This document shows, in pieces, positions 47,798-59,561 of a DNA stretch of 64,000 nucleotides (position 1 is its first letter; the number at the start of each line of letters is the position of its first letter). The stretch comes from Enterobacter cloacae. GTDB lineage: Bacteria; Pseudomonadota; Gammaproteobacteria; Enterobacterales; Enterobacteriaceae. The stretch spans positions 1,240,001 through 1,304,000 of the forward strand of contig NZ_CP056117.1 in the NCBI RefSeq assembly GCF_013375935.1. The letters are read 5' to 3'. The notes under the pieces were generated by a model. That model saw only the letters and a list, made by a program, of their open reading frames with translations, did no database searches and was not told the origin of the DNA. The position numbers were made by a program, and so were the translations under genes.

Positions 47798-49252
47798 ATG
47801 TATATCGGGATCGATCTTGGCACGTCGGGTGTGAAAGCCATCCTGTTAAGCGAGCAGGGCGAGGTAGTCGCAACGCAGACTGAAAAGCTACAGGTTTCAC
47901 GCCCGCATCCGCTGTGGTCTGAGCAGGATCCGGAGCAGTGGTGGCAGGCGACGGATCGCGCATTGAAAGCGTTGGGCGAGCAGCACAGCCTGCGCGACGT
48001 GAAAGCGCTGGGCATTGCCGGGCAAATGCATGGCGCCACGCTGCTGGATAGCCAGCACCGCGTCCTGCGCCCGGCGATTCTCTGGAATGACGGGCGCTGT
48101 GCAGAAGAGTGCACGCTGCTTGAAGAGCGCGTGCCCACGTCCCGCGACATCACCGGCAACCTGATGATGCCCGGCTTCACAGCCCCCAAATTACTGTGGG
48201 TGCAGCGCCATGAACCCGACGTTTTCCGCCAGGTGGCGAAGGTTCTGTTGCCAAAAGACTACCTGCGTTTTCGCATGACGGGGGATTTTGCCAGCGATAT
48301 GTCTGACGCCGCCGGCACCCTGTGGCTCGACGTGGCGAAACGGGACTGGAGCGAGGCGATGCTCGATGCCTGCCATCTGACGCGGGAGCACATGCCTGCG
48401 CTGTTCGAAGGCAGTGAAATAACGGGCGCTTTGCAGCCATCCATTGCCGAACGCTGGAATATGCCGGCCGTTCCGGTTGTTGCCGGCGGTGGCGATAACG
48501 CGGCGGGTGCTGTCGGCGTAGGGATGGTGGACGCAGGGCATGCCATGCTCTCACTCGGCACTTCTGGCGTCTATTTTGCCGTGAGTGACGGCTATCGAAG
48601 TAACCCTGAAAGTGCCGTACACAGCTTCTGCCACGCGCTGCCGGGAAAATGGCATCTGATGTCGGTGATGCTGAGCGCGGCGTCCTGCCTGGACTGGGCG
48701 GCGAAGCTCACCGGAATGGCGGACGTCCCTGCGCTTATCGCAGCGGCACAGCAGGCGGATGAAAATGCCGGTGCGGTCTGGTTTTTACCCTATCTTTCCG
48801 GCGAGCGGACACCGCACAACAATCCGGAAGCGAAAGGGGTATTCTTCGGTCTTACCCATCAGCACGGCCCGGCGGAGCTGGCGCACGCGGTGCTTGAAGG
48901 TGTCGGTTATGCGCTGGCGGACGGAATGGATGTGGTGCATGACTGTGGCCTGAAGCCATCCAGCATTACGCTCATTGGGGGCGGTGCGCGCAGCAGCTAC
49001 TGGCGGCAAATGCTTTGCGATATCAGCGGACTCACGCTGGACTACCGCACCGGGGGAGACGTCGGCCCTGCGCTCGGTGCGGCGCGACTGGCGCAAATTG
49101 CGCTTAATCCGGATAAGCCACTGAACCAGCTTTTGCCGCAGCTGCCGCTTGAACAGCAGCATCTTCCCGATGCGAAAAACCACGCCCGCTATGCCGAAAG
49201 ACGGGACGTGTTCCGCAAAATCTATCAGCAGCTTTTGCCGCTAATGTCATAA
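47798..49252 (+). CDS. xylB: Xylulokinase
   Basis: FGGY-family kinase phosphorylating D-xylulose to xylulose 5-phosphate, the last step before the pentose phosphate pathway. 484 residues from ATG 47798 (MYIGIDLGTSGVKAILL), matching E. coli. The ATP-binding DLGTSGVK, the substrate region GIAGQMHGATLLD, and the second domain motifs GGGDNAAGAVGVG and LIGGGARSSYWRQ are present. A longer in-frame start inside xylA is ignored. A REP-type palindrome follows. Confidence 0.97.
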   Translation: MYIGIDLGTSGVKAILLSEQGEVVATQTEKLQVSRPHPLWSEQDPEQWWQATDRALKALGEQHSLRDVKALGIAGQMHGATLLDSQHRVLRPAILWNDGRCAEECTLLEERVPTSRDITGNLMMPGFTAPKLLWVQRHEPDVFRQVAKVLLPKDYLRFRMTGDFASDMSDAAGTLWLDVAKRDWSEAMLDACHLTREHMPALFEGSEITGALQPSIAERWNMPAVPVVAGGGDNAAGAVGVGMVDAGHAMLSLGTSGVYFAVSDGYRSNPESAVHSFCHALPGKWHLMSVMLSAASCLDWAAKLTGMADVPALIAAAQQADENAGAVWFLPYLSGERTPHNNPEAKGVFFGLTHQHGPAELAHAVLEGVGYALADGMDVVHDCGLKPSSITLIGGGARSSYWRQMLCDISGLTLDYRTGGDVGPALGAARLAQIALNPDKPLNQLLPQLPLEQQHLPDAKNHARYAERRDVFRKIYQQLLPLMS

Positions 49253-49258
49253 ACAGTA

Positions 49259-49285
49259 GCCGGGTGGCGCTAACGCTTACCCGGC
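49259..49285. repeat. REP-like palindrome between xylB and wecH
   Basis: GCCGGGTGGCG and CGCTTACCCGGC form an imperfect hairpin with the GCCGG..CCGGC ends and internal asymmetry typical of enterobacterial REP elements. Single copy, between two convergent genes. Confidence 0.7.
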
Positions 49286-49304
49286 CTGCCAGCCTTCAAC
49301 CGGG

Positions 49305-50300
49305 TTAGCTCACAAACCTGCGCGTATCGATGCGTTGCAGCAGCATCGAGAGCAACAGACTAATGGCCAGCGTGGCGGTAAAGATCCAGACAATATCCAG
49401 CACCGGCCAGCTCTTAAGCTCAACGCCGCGCGTACGCAGGGCGTGGATCGCCAGCGCGTGAAAACCGTAAATGCCCAGCGAGTGGCGTGAGATAAAACCC
49501 AGCACCGGAAGCGGACGTTCGTTCAGGGTGTTTTTCACCAGGGTCAGCAGGGAAACCGCGCAGATAAAGACCATCGGACCGCAGTACAGATACCAGGTAT
49601 CGGCAAAGTTGCCGCGCCATTGCAGCTCGTGCAGCGTCCCGCGAGAGATAATAAACACGCTGGCGATAAACGCTGCCGCGCAAAGCCAGTTCATTCCCCG
49701 CTTTTGCGTGGTCATCATGCCAATGGCGCGCCCCAGCATGCCGTACAGCACGTAGTAGAACGTGTCGCCGTTTATATAGAGATTGACGGGCAGCCACTCA
49801 AAGCCCGCTATTTTCTGCGAGACGGTATTCGGGTTCGCCACAATCCCGATGACCACCATCAGCGCCAGCAGCATTTTACCGCTGACGTTTTTTACCTGAA
49901 TTAACGGTGAAACCAGATAAATGACGATTATCGCGAAGAAAAACCACAGATGATAGAACACGGGTTTTTGCAGCAGGTTGGTCAGGGAAAGGCCGGCGTT
50001 AATTGAGGTGAACAGGGTAATGTAGAGCAGAGAAATGGCGCTGTAGAAAAGCAGACACGAGGCGATACGGATGAAATGTCTCGGCTGCGCGCTCCGCTCG
50101 CCAAAAAAGAGAAAGCCGGAAATCATAAAGAACAGCGGGACGCTCACGCGGGAGGCCGAGTTCAGAATATTGGCGACATCCCAGTTAACGGGGCTGATAC
50201 TGTGCGCGTTAGTGACATACCAGGTCGTCGTGTGGATCATCACCACCATCAGACAGGCTATTCCCCGCAGGTTATCAATCCAGTTAATTTTTGACTGCAT
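49305..50300 (-). CDS. wecH: O-acetyltransferase WecH (YiaH)
   Basis: Integral membrane acyltransferase of the acyltransferase-3 family that O-acetylates enterobacterial common antigen. 331 residues as in E. coli, about 10 membrane helices. The N-terminal motif [20 protein letters not shown] carries the catalytic-type Arg/His region, and [16 protein letters not shown] follows. It is monocistronic, convergent with xylB. Confidence 0.93.
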   Translation of the reverse strand: MQSKINWIDNLRGIACLMVVMIHTTTWYVTNAHSISPVNWDVANILNSASRVSVPLFFMISGFLFFGERSAQPRHFIRIASCLLFYSAISLLYITLFTSINAGLSLTNLLQKPVFYHLWFFFAIIVIYLVSPLIQVKNVSGKMLLALMVVIGIVANPNTVSQKIAGFEWLPVNLYINGDTFYYVLYGMLGRAIGMMTTQKRGMNWLCAAAFIASVFIISRGTLHELQWRGNFADTWYLYCGPMVFICAVSLLTLVKNTLNERPLPVLGFISRHSLGIYGFHALAIHALRTRGVELKSWPVLDIVWIFTATLAISLLLSMLLQRIDTRRFVS

Positions 50301-50484
50301 CAGTTCCTCTGTATTCCTGATAAAGAAAGTGTGACTGCGTTTGGGTAAATCTTTTCCCTTGGAAAATTCTGAGTTTAGCCAGGCTATCTTGTAGGGAGCA
50401 GGCGAGATTCGCAGAATGAAGGACTTTACTCTATAAACGTATTGCTACTAAAAATAACAGCCACTGGCCAGGGCGGTAATAAAA

Positions 50485-50790
50485 ATGATGATGAAGCGTG
50501 GGGCGTCACTCTTTCTGCTGCTTTTATTAGCGGGATGCAGTGCTTCTGAGGAGGCACCTGCACAAAAAGCGCAGCAGGGAAAAATCAGCCCGGAGCGCTC
50601 CCTGAACATGGAGCAGCTGTGTAAAGATCGGGCGGCTCACCGCTATAACGCTGATGCACAGAAAATAAACGTGACCGGCTTTGAGCGCTTTCAGGGCAGC
50701 TATGAGCTTAAAGGCTATACTGCACGTAAAGAGGGCTTTGTCTGCTCTTTTGATGCAGACGGCCAGTTTTTACATCTCTCAATGCGCTAA
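50485..50790 (+). CDS. ysaB: Lipoprotein YsaB
   Basis: Small predicted lipoprotein, 101 residues. The lipobox LLAGC near residue 18 follows a hydrophobic signal region. The conserved part is NMEQLCKDRAAHRYNADAQKI, then FERFQGSYELKGYTARKEGF and the ending FDADGQFLHLSMR, matching E. coli YsaB. Function unknown. The gene precedes glyQS, as in E. coli. Three Met codons at the start leave the exact start uncertain by a codon or two. Confidence 0.92.
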   Translation: MMMKRGASLFLLLLLAGCSASEEAPAQKAQQGKISPERSLNMEQLCKDRAAHRYNADAQKINVTGFERFQGSYELKGYTARKEGFVCSFDADGQFLHLSMR

Positions 50791-50950
50791 ACTGCTCGCA
50801 TAATCAGCAGCCAGAGCCCTTACAGGTTCTGGCTACGCGCCTTATTCCCCAATTTATCTTAAACAACCCCGTTTCGTACTGTATATCTTGCAGCCAGCGG
50901 GTATACTGATCCCTTCCATTTAAAACCACACGTATCCAGCACGAAATACT

Positions 50951-51862
50951 ATGCAAAAGTTTGATACCAAGACCTTCCAGGGCCTGATCCTGACCTTACA
51001 GGATTACTGGGCTCGTCAGGGCTGCACCATTGTTCAACCTTTGGACATGGAAGTTGGCGCAGGCACCTCACACCCGATGACCAGCCTGCGCGCGTTAGGG
51101 CCAGAGCCAATGGCGACCGCCTACGTGCAGCCATCCCGTCGTCCGACCGATGGCCGTTACGGCGAAAACCCGAACCGTCTGCAGCACTACTATCAGTTCC
51201 AGGTGGTGATTAAGCCATCACCAGACAATATTCAGGAACTGTACCTCGGGTCACTGAAAGAGCTGGGTATGGATCCGACCATTCACGACATTCGTTTCGT
51301 GGAAGACAACTGGGAGAACCCAACGCTGGGTGCCTGGGGTCTGGGTTGGGAAGTGTGGCTGAACGGCATGGAAGTGACCCAGTTTACCTACTTCCAGCAG
51401 GTTGGCGGTCTGGAATGTAAGCCGATCACCGGTGAAATCACCTATGGTCTGGAACGTCTGGCAATGTACATTCAGGGCGTAGACAGTGTTTACGACCTGG
51501 TCTGGAGCGACGGCCCGCTGGGTAAAACCACCTACGGCGACGTGTTCCATCAGAACGAAGTGGAGCAATCCACCTATAACTTCGAATACGCGGACGTGGA
51601 CTTCCTGTTCACCTGCTTCGAGCAGTACGAGAAAGAAGCGCAGCAGCTGCTGGCGCTGGAGACTCCGCTGCCGCTGCCTGCCTACGAGCGTATTCTGAAG
51701 GCCGCCCACAGCTTCAACCTGCTGGATGCCCGCAAAGCGATCTCCGTGACTGAACGTCAGCGCTACATTCTGCGTATTCGTACCCTGACCAAAGCCGTTG
51801 CAGAAGCTTACTACGCGTCCCGTGAAGCCCTTGGCTTCCCGATGTGCAACCGAAACAAATAA
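50951..51862 (+). CDS. glyQ: Glycyl-tRNA synthetase alpha subunit
   Basis: Class II aminoacyl-tRNA synthetase catalytic subunit of the alpha2-beta2 bacterial glycine enzyme, 303 residues as in E. coli. It begins [20 protein letters not shown]; the class II core includes [19 protein letters not shown] (motif 2 region) and [18 protein letters not shown] (motif 3, with the conserved Arg). It is followed 9 bases later by glyS. Confidence 0.98.
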   Translation: MQKFDTKTFQGLILTLQDYWARQGCTIVQPLDMEVGAGTSHPMTSLRALGPEPMATAYVQPSRRPTDGRYGENPNRLQHYYQFQVVIKPSPDNIQELYLGSLKELGMDPTIHDIRFVEDNWENPTLGAWGLGWEVWLNGMEVTQFTYFQQVGGLECKPITGEITYGLERLAMYIQGVDSVYDLVWSDGPLGKTTYGDVFHQNEVEQSTYNFEYADVDFLFTCFEQYEKEAQQLLALETPLPLPAYERILKAAHSFNLLDARKAISVTERQRYILRIRTLTKAVAEAYYASREALGFPMCNRNK

Positions 51863-51871
51863 GAGGCGGCC

Positions 51872-53941
51872 ATGTCTGAGAAAACTTTCCTGGTGGAAAT
51901 CGGCACCGAAGAGCTGCCACCAAAAGCCCTGCGCAGCCTGGCTGAGTCTTTCGCTGCGAACGTCACTGCTGAGCTGGATAACGCCGGCCTGGCGCACGGT
52001 AAAATTGAGTGGTTTGCTGCCCCGCGTCGTCTGGCGCTGAAGGTGGCAAATCTGGCGGCATCCCAGCCTGATCGTGAAGTCGAAAAACGTGGCCCGGCGA
52101 TTGCCCAGGCGTTCGACGCGGAAGGCAAGCCAAGCAAGGCGGCTGAAGGCTGGGCGCGCGGCTGCGGCATCACCGTTGACCAGGCCGAGCGTCTGACAAC
52201 CGATAAAGGTGAATGGCTGCTGTATCGTGCCCATGTAAAAGGCGAAAGCGCAGAAGCGCTGCTGCCGAACATGATCGCGACCTCGCTGGCTAAGCTGCCG
52301 ATTCCTAAGCTGATGCGCTGGGGCGCGTCTGACGTTCACTTCGTGCGTCCGGTTCACACCGTGACCCTGCTGCTGGGCGACACCGTTATTCCGGCAACCA
52401 TTCTGGGCGTGGCGTCCGATCGCGTCATTCGCGGCCACCGCTTTATGGGCGAGCCAGAGTTCACCATCGACAATGCCGACCAGTATCCGCAGATCCTGCT
52501 GGAGCGCGGTAAGGTCATTGCTGACTACGAACAGCGTAAAGCCAAAATTAAAGCCGATGCAGAAGAAGCGGCGCGCAAGATTGGCGGAAACGCCGACCTG
52601 AGCGACAGCCTGCTGGAAGAAGTCACCTCCCTGGTTGAATGGCCCGTTGTGCTGACCGCGAAGTTCGAAGAGAAATTCCTCGCCGTTCCGGCAGAAGCGC
52701 TGGTGTACACCATGAAGGGTGACCAGAAGTACTTCCCGGTTTACGCCAACGACGGCAAGCTGCTGCCAAACTTCATCTTCGTCGCGAACATCGAATCCAA
52801 AGATCCGAGCCAGATAATCTCCGGTAACGAGAAAGTGGTGCGTCCGCGTCTGGCGGATGCCGAGTTCTTCTTCAATACCGACCGTAAAAAACGTCTGGAA
52901 GATAACCTGCCGCGTCTGCAAACCGTACTGTTCCAGCAGCAGCTGGGTACGCTGCGCGACAAGACCGACCGTATCGCGGAGCTGTCCGGCTGGATTGCCC
53001 GTGAAATTGGCGCGGACGTTAACCACGCCACCCGCGCGGGCCTGCTCTCCAAGTGTGACCTGATGACCAACATGGTGTTCGAATTTACCGACACCCAGGG
53101 CGTCATGGGCATGCACTACGCGCGTCACGATGGCGAAGCGGAAGATGTGGCGGTAGCCCTGAACGAGCAGTATCAGCCGCGCTTTGCCGGTGACGATCTG
53201 CCGTCCAACCCGGTTGCCTGCGCCGTGGCGATTGCCGATAAGATGGACACCCTGGCGGGTATCTTCGGTATCGGTCAGCATCCAAAAGGCGACAAAGACC
53301 CGTTCGCGCTGCGTCGTGCCGCGCTGGGCGTGCTGCGTATCATCGTTGAGAAGAACCTGAACCTCGATCTGCAAACGCTGACCGAAGAAGCGGTGCGTCT
53401 GTACGGCGACAAGCTGACCAATGCGAAGGTTGTGGATGATGTTATCGACTTTATGCTCGGTCGTTTCCGCGCGTGGTATCAGGGCGAAGGCTACAGCGTC
53501 GATACCATTCAGGCGGTGCTGGCGCGTCGTCCAACCCGTCCGGCAGATTTCGATGCGCGAATGAAGGCGGTATCGCACTTCCGTACGCTGGAAGCGGCAT
53601 CAGCCCTGGCCGCGGCCAACAAGCGCGTCTCGAACATCCTCGCGAAATCCGACGAGACGCTGAACGAGCGCGTAAACGCCGCGACGCTGAAAGAGCCGGA
53701 AGAGATCGCTCTGGCGATGCAGGTTGTCGTGCTGCGTGACAAGCTGGAACCGTACTTCGCGGAAGGCCGCTACCAGGAAGCGCTGGTGGAGCTGGCGGAG
53801 CTGCGTGACGTGATCGACGCCTTCTTCGAGAAAGTGATGGTGAACGTGGAAGATAAAGAGCTGCGTATTAACCGTCTCTCTATGCTTGAGAAGCTGCGTG
53901 AGCTGTTCCTGCGCGTGGCGGATATTTCGCTGCTGCAATAA
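51872..53941 (+). CDS. glyS: Glycyl-tRNA synthetase beta subunit
   Basis: Beta subunit of glycyl-tRNA synthetase, which binds the tRNA and is needed for aminoacylation, 689 residues as in E. coli. It begins [20 protein letters not shown], a strong family signature. The central HD-like region ([22 protein letters not shown]) and a C-terminal anticodon-binding domain with [17 protein letters not shown] are present. It is the second gene of glyQS. Beyond it the gene order departs from E. coli: fadA follows on the opposite strand. Confidence 0.98.
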   Translation: MSEKTFLVEIGTEELPPKALRSLAESFAANVTAELDNAGLAHGKIEWFAAPRRLALKVANLAASQPDREVEKRGPAIAQAFDAEGKPSKAAEGWARGCGITVDQAERLTTDKGEWLLYRAHVKGESAEALLPNMIATSLAKLPIPKLMRWGASDVHFVRPVHTVTLLLGDTVIPATILGVASDRVIRGHRFMGEPEFTIDNADQYPQILLERGKVIADYEQRKAKIKADAEEAARKIGGNADLSDSLLEEVTSLVEWPVVLTAKFEEKFLAVPAEALVYTMKGDQKYFPVYANDGKLLPNFIFVANIESKDPSQIISGNEKVVRPRLADAEFFFNTDRKKRLEDNLPRLQTVLFQQQLGTLRDKTDRIAELSGWIAREIGADVNHATRAGLLSKCDLMTNMVFEFTDTQGVMGMHYARHDGEAEDVAVALNEQYQPRFAGDDLPSNPVACAVAIADKMDTLAGIFGIGQHPKGDKDPFALRRAALGVLRIIVEKNLNLDLQTLTEEAVRLYGDKLTNAKVVDDVIDFMLGRFRAWYQGEGYSVDTIQAVLARRPTRPADFDARMKAVSHFRTLEAASALAAANKRVSNILAKSDETLNERVNAATLKEPEEIALAMQVVVLRDKLEPYFAEGRYQEALVELAELRDVIDAFFEKVMVNVEDKELRINRLSMLEKLRELFLRVADISLLQ

Positions 53942-53944
53942 TGC

Positions 53945-53970
53945 AAAAAACCCGCCCCTGACAGGCGGGA
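53945..53970 (-). terminator. Terminator for fadBA (minus strand)
   Basis: On the minus strand CCCGCC and GGCGGG pair around TGTCAGG and are followed by six T. It lies 52 bases past the fadA stop, right next to the end of glyS, so fadA transcripts run past the glyS terminator sequence. Confidence 0.8.
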
Positions 53971-53990
53971 AGAACGGCAACTAAACTCAT

Positions 53991-54020
53991 GCCGGGCGGC
54001 AAAAACTGCCCGGCTTTTTT
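53991..54020 (+). terminator. Terminator for glyQS (plus strand)
   Basis: GCCGGGC and GCCCGGC pair around a 10-base loop and are followed by TTTTTTATT. It ends at the fadA stop codon. Confidence 0.85.
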
Positions 54021-54021
54021 A

Positions 54022-55194
<1,173 letters not shown>

Positions 55195-57384
55195 TTAAGC
55201 CGTTTTCAGCGCGCCAACCGGACGGGCTGGCTCGACTGCTGGATAGTAGGGTTCGTTATGGCGCGCTTTGTTACGCAGACCTTCCGGCACGTCATAAAGC
55301 GGGCCGAGGTGCTGATACTGCTGAGCCATATCGAGGTAGCGGGCGCTGCCGAGCGTATCCAGCCAGCGGAACGCGCCGCCGTGGAACGGCGGGAAGCCCA
55401 GACCGTACACCAGCGCCATATCCGCTTCTGCCGGGCTGGCGATAATGCCTTCTTCCAGACAGCGCACCACTTCGTTAATCATCGGGATCATCATGCGGGC
55501 GATGATTTCATCGTCGGTGAAGTCGCGTTTTGGCTGACTGACGTCGGCCAGCAGGCCATCCACCGCCGGATCTTCTTCTTTCTTCGGTTTGCCTTTGCTG
55601 TCTTCCTTATAACGCCAGAAGCCCAGGCCGTTTTTCTGACCAAAGCGGCTGGCATCGAACAGGGCGTCAATCGCGTCGCGATAGTCTTTCTGCATACGCT
55701 GCGGGAAGCCGGCAGCCATGACCGCCTGGGCGTGATGCGCGGTGTCGATCCCGACCACGTCCAGCAGGTAGGCCGGGCCCATCGGCCAGCCGAACCGTTT
55801 TTCCATCACTTTGTCGATGTTGCGGAAGTCCGCGCCGTCGCGCAGCAGCTGGCTGAAGCCGGCGAAGTACGGGAACAGCACGCGGTTAACGAAGAAGCCC
55901 GGGCAGTCGTTAACGACGATTGGCGTTTTGCCCATTTTGCTGGCCCACGCCACCACTTTGGCGATGGTGTCGTCAGAGGTTTTTTCCCCACGGATCACTT
56001 CGACCAGCGGCATACGGTGCACCGGGTTAAAGAAGTGCATCCCGCAGAAGTTTTCCGGACGCTTCAGCACGCTCGCCAGTTCGCTGATTGGAATGGTGGA
56101 GGTGTTGGAGGCCAGCACGGTTTCCGGACGAACCTTCCCTTCGGTTTCGGCCAGAACCGCTTTTTTAACGTTCGGGTTCTCGACGACCGCTTCAACCACC
56201 ACGTCAACGCGATCGAAACCGCTGTATTCCAGCACGGGCTGAATGGTGGAGATCACGCCGGAGAGCTTCAGTCCGTCAATTTTGCCGCGCTCAAGCTGTT
56301 TATTCAGCAGCTTGGCCGCTTCGGTCATGCCCAGCGTCAGGGATTTTTCATTGATGTCTTTCATCACAACCGGCACGCCTTTCCAGGCGGACTGGTAAGC
56401 GATGCCGCCGCCCATAATGCCGGCGCCGAGCACCGCCGCGCGTTTTGGCGTCTCAACGTTTTTGGTCAGCTGTTTAGCCTTTCCCTTCACGAACTGATCG
56501 TTAAGGAAGATGCCGACCAGCGCGCGGGCTTCACTGGTGTGCGCCAGCGGGACAAAGCTCTGATTTTCAAGCTTCAGGGCTTCATCGCGACCCAGACGGG
56601 CTGCGGCTTCGATGGTTTTTACCGCCGTGATGGGCGCCGGGTAGTGTTTACCTGCCGTCTGCATCACCATGCCTTTGGCGATGGTAAAGCTCATGGTGGC
56701 TTCAATTTTACTTAGCTTCAGTGGCTCCAGCTTCGGCTGGCGTTTGGCTTTCCAGTCGAGGTCGCCGTTAATCGCCTGACGCAGAATGGCGACGGCACCG
56801 TCGACCAGTTTCTCAGGTTTGACGACGCCGTCCACCAGGCCGATTTTCTGCGCCTGCTCCGCGCCAACGTCTTTACCGGCGGCAATGATTTCCAGCGCGC
56901 TGTCTGCACCCAGCATGCGCGGCATACGCACGGAGCCGCCAAAGCCCGGCATAATGCCCAGTTTGGTCTCCGGCAGGCCGATGCGCAGGTCAGGGGTGGC
57001 CAGACGGTAATCAGTGGCTAACACACATTCGCAGCCGCCGCCCAGCGCGTAGCCGTTAACGGCGGAAATGGTCGGGACAGGCAGGTCTTCCAGACGATTA
57101 AAGACGCTGTTGGCGAAATGCAGCCACTGGCTCAGCTGTTCTTCCGGCACCATAAACAGCGACAGAAACTCGGTGATATCTGCACCAACGATAAAGGCCG
57201 CTTTGTTTGAGCGCAGCAGCAGCCCTTTCAAATCTGATTGCTTTTCAAGTACATCCAGCGCCTGGCCAAGACTGGCCACCGTCGCGGTATCAAGCTTGTT
57301 CACTGAGCCGGGGGCATCGAACACCAGTTCGGCAATGCCATCTTCCAGCCAGTCTACGTACAGGGTGTCGCCTTTGTAGAGCAT
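55195..57384 (-). CDS. fadB: Fatty acid oxidation complex alpha subunit
   Basis: Multifunctional enzyme with enoyl-CoA hydratase, cis/trans isomerase and 3-hydroxyacyl-CoA dehydrogenase activities. 729 residues from ATG 57384 ([20 protein letters not shown]), equal to E. coli. The N-terminal crotonase domain shows [12 protein letters not shown] and [17 protein letters not shown] with the catalytic Glu, then Glu in [15 protein letters not shown]. The dehydrogenase Rossmann motif is [14 protein letters not shown] near residue 316, and [14 protein letters not shown] carries the catalytic His. The ATG 36 bases earlier lies on top of the FadR operator and is not favoured. Confidence 0.97.
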   Translation of the reverse strand: MLYKGDTLYVDWLEDGIAELVFDAPGSVNKLDTATVASLGQALDVLEKQSDLKGLLLRSNKAAFIVGADITEFLSLFMVPEEQLSQWLHFANSVFNRLEDLPVPTISAVNGYALGGGCECVLATDYRLATPDLRIGLPETKLGIMPGFGGSVRMPRMLGADSALEIIAAGKDVGAEQAQKIGLVDGVVKPEKLVDGAVAILRQAINGDLDWKAKRQPKLEPLKLSKIEATMSFTIAKGMVMQTAGKHYPAPITAVKTIEAAARLGRDEALKLENQSFVPLAHTSEARALVGIFLNDQFVKGKAKQLTKNVETPKRAAVLGAGIMGGGIAYQSAWKGVPVVMKDINEKSLTLGMTEAAKLLNKQLERGKIDGLKLSGVISTIQPVLEYSGFDRVDVVVEAVVENPNVKKAVLAETEGKVRPETVLASNTSTIPISELASVLKRPENFCGMHFFNPVHRMPLVEVIRGEKTSDDTIAKVVAWASKMGKTPIVVNDCPGFFVNRVLFPYFAGFSQLLRDGADFRNIDKVMEKRFGWPMGPAYLLDVVGIDTAHHAQAVMAAGFPQRMQKDYRDAIDALFDASRFGQKNGLGFWRYKEDSKGKPKKEEDPAVDGLLADVSQPKRDFTDDEIIARMMIPMINEVVRCLEEGIIASPAEADMALVYGLGFPPFHGGAFRWLDTLGSARYLDMAQQYQHLGPLYDVPEGLRNKARHNEPYYPAVEPARPVGALKTA

Positions 57385-57410
57385 GTCGGTCTCCTGAATC
57401 CAGCAATTGG

Positions 57411-57427
57411 ATCTGGTCATACCAGAT
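57411..57427. promoter_or_regulatory. fadB: FadR operator upstream of fadB
   Basis: ATCTGGTCATACCAGAT is a perfect palindrome around a single central base, and its core TGGTCATACCA fits the FadR consensus TNGTNNNACNA. It lies 27 bases upstream of the fadB start, the position known for the E. coli fadBA promoter; long-chain acyl-CoA should relieve repression. Confidence 0.85.
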
Positions 57428-57574
57428 GAGACGGAGTGTGGAATTTATGTTAATAAAATGCAAATTACTCATTAAGAAAATGCTGCGCTGATCACGGTCG
57501 GCGGAAATCACGCAGCCGGAGTGAGGTGTGCTAAGATGCGATGACTTGAGGTCAAAAAAACGAAAGGAAGAATG

Positions 57575-58906
57575 ATGGACTCACTGGCTTCGCTCTATAA
57601 AAATCATATCGTTACCCTACAGGAACGTACCCGCGATGTACTGGCCCGCTTCAAGCTGGATGCCCTGCTGATCCACTCCGGCGAGCTGATGAATACGTTT
57701 CTTGATGACCACGCTTATCCCTTCAAGGTTAACCCGCAGTTTAAAGCCTGGGTGCCCGTCACGCAGGTTCCAAATTGCTGGCTGCTGGTGGATGGCGTGA
57801 ACAAGCCGAAACTGTGGTTCTACCTGCCGGTGGATTACTGGCACAACGTGGAACCGCTGCCGACCTCTTTCTGGACTGAAGAAATTGACGTGATTGCGCT
57901 GCCGAAAGCGGACGGCATTGGCAGCCAGCTGCCAGCGGCGCGCGGCAACATCGGCTACATTGGCCCTGTGCCTGAACGCGCGCTGGGCCTGGATATCCCG
58001 GCCGATAAGCTCAACCCGAAAGGGGTGCTGGATTATCTGCATTACTATCGCGCTTATAAGACCGACTACGAACTTTACTGCATGCGCGAAGCGCAAAAAA
58101 CGGCGGTAAATGGCCACCGCGCGGCGCATGAGGCGTTCCAGTCAGGCATGAGCGAGTTCGATATCAACCTGGCGTACCTGACCGCGACCGGTCATCGCGA
58201 TACCGACGTGCCTTACAGCAACATCGTGGCGCTCAACGAGCATGCCTCGGTTCTGCACTATACCAAACTGGATCACCAGGTTCCGTCTGAGATGCGCAGT
58301 TTCCTGCTTGACGCGGGTGCCGAGTACAACGGCTACGCGGCAGACCTCACCCGTACGTGGGCGGCGAATGCGGATACCGATTTTGCGCACCTGATTAAAG
58401 ACGTGAACGATGAACAGCTGGCGCTGATCGGCACCATGAAAGCGGGTACCAGCTATGTGGATTACCATATCCAGTTCCATCAGCGCATCGCTAAACTGCT
58501 GCGCAAGCATCAGATTGTCAAAGACATGAGCGAAGAGGCGATGGTTGAGAACGATCTGACCGGGCCGTTTATGCCGCACGGTATCGGCCACCCGCTGGGT
58601 TTGCAGGTGCACGACGTCGCGGGCTTTATGCAGGACGATACCGGTACGCACCTGGCGGCGCCGTCGAAATATCCTTACCTGCGCTGCACCCGCGTTCTGG
58701 CACCGCGCATGGTATTGACCATCGAGCCGGGCATCTACTTTATTGAATCTCTGCTGGCGCCGTGGCGTGAAGGGCAGTTCAGCAAGCACTTCAACTGGGA
58801 AAAAATTGAAGCGCTGAAGCCGTTTGGCGGCATTCGTATCGAAGATAACGTGGTTATCCATGAGAACAGCATCGAGAACATGACGCGAGACCTGAAGCTG
58901 GCCTGA
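57575..58906 (+). CDS. pepQ: Xaa-Pro dipeptidase
   Basis: Metal-dependent peptidase of family M24 that hydrolyses X-Pro dipeptides. 443 residues from the second of two adjacent ATGs (57575), which has better spacing from AAAGGAAGA. Metal ligands are visible in [20 protein letters not shown] (two Asp), [18 protein letters not shown] (His), TIEPGIYF (Glu) and [11 protein letters not shown] (Glu). It is divergent from fadB and its stop shares one base with the yigZ start. Confidence 0.96.
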   Translation: MDSLASLYKNHIVTLQERTRDVLARFKLDALLIHSGELMNTFLDDHAYPFKVNPQFKAWVPVTQVPNCWLLVDGVNKPKLWFYLPVDYWHNVEPLPTSFWTEEIDVIALPKADGIGSQLPAARGNIGYIGPVPERALGLDIPADKLNPKGVLDYLHYYRAYKTDYELYCMREAQKTAVNGHRAAHEAFQSGMSEFDINLAYLTATGHRDTDVPYSNIVALNEHASVLHYTKLDHQVPSEMRSFLLDAGAEYNGYAADLTRTWAANADTDFAHLIKDVNDEQLALIGTMKAGTSYVDYHIQFHQRIAKLLRKHQIVKDMSEEAMVENDLTGPFMPHGIGHPLGLQVHDVAGFMQDDTGTHLAAPSKYPYLRCTRVLAPRMVLTIEPGIYFIESLLAPWREGQFSKHFNWEKIEALKPFGGIRIEDNVVIHENSIENMTRDLKLA

Positions 58907-59520
58907 TGGAAAGCTGGCTGATACCGGCTGAGCCGGTCACTTTTGTTGAGGAAATCAAGAAAAGCCGCTTTATCACGCTGCTGGCGCATACCGACGGCGT
59001 GGAGGCGGCAAAGGCGTTCGTCGAGTCCGTTCGCGCGCAGCACCCCGATGCCCGCCACCACTGCGTGGCGTGGGTAGCCGGGCCGCCGAACGACTCACAG
59101 CAGCTCGGGTTTTCTGACGACGGTGAACCGGCGGGCACGGCCGGAAAACCGATGCTCTCCCAGCTAATGGGCAGCGGCGTGGGCGAGATAACCGCCGTCG
59201 TGGTTCGCTACTACGGCGGCATTTTGTTAGGCACCGGTGGCCTGGTTAAAGCCTACGGTGGCGGAGTCCAGCAGGCGCTTAATCTTCTGACAACGACCCG
59301 CAAAACGCCGCTAACCGAATATACTTTGTTATGCGATTACGCCCAGCTTTCGGGTGTAGAAACACTGCTTAAACAGTTTAACGGCGTCATCGCGCACAGT
59401 GATTATCAGGCAATGGTGCAATTACGCGTGGCGCTTCCTCAGGCGGAACTGGCTGCTTTTTCAGCAAAACTCGCTGATTTTAGTCGCGGTTCATTGCAAT
59501 TACTGCCGATTGAAGAATAA
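58906..59520 (+). CDS. yigZ: IMPACT-family protein YigZ
   Basis: Member of the UPF0029/IMPACT family, 204 residues as in E. coli. The N-terminal domain carries the family signature FSDDGEPAGTAGKPML and VVVRYYGGILLGTGGLVKAY (about residues 62-115). A C-terminal alpha-beta domain (DUF1949) follows. Its biochemical role is not settled; yeast and mammalian homologues affect translational control. Overlaps the pepQ stop (TGATGG). Confidence 0.94.
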   Translation: MESWLIPAEPVTFVEEIKKSRFITLLAHTDGVEAAKAFVESVRAQHPDARHHCVAWVAGPPNDSQQLGFSDDGEPAGTAGKPMLSQLMGSGVGEITAVVVRYYGGILLGTGGLVKAYGGGVQQALNLLTTTRKTPLTEYTLLCDYAQLSGVETLLKQFNGVIAHSDYQAMVQLRVALPQAELAAFSAKLADFSRGSLQLLPIEE

Positions 59521-59561
59521 TCCCCACCTCACAATTTTGAATACCTAAGGAAGCGGCAGAG

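Noticed and set aside
51251-53578. 775-codon open frame antisense to glyQ and glyS
   Set aside because: It spans two genes of certain identity on the other strand and encodes no recognisable domain, so it is a codon-usage shadow.
55258-56715. 485-codon open frame antisense to fadB
   Set aside because: Same kind of shadow; composition is His/Arg/Phe-rich and no start signal is visible.
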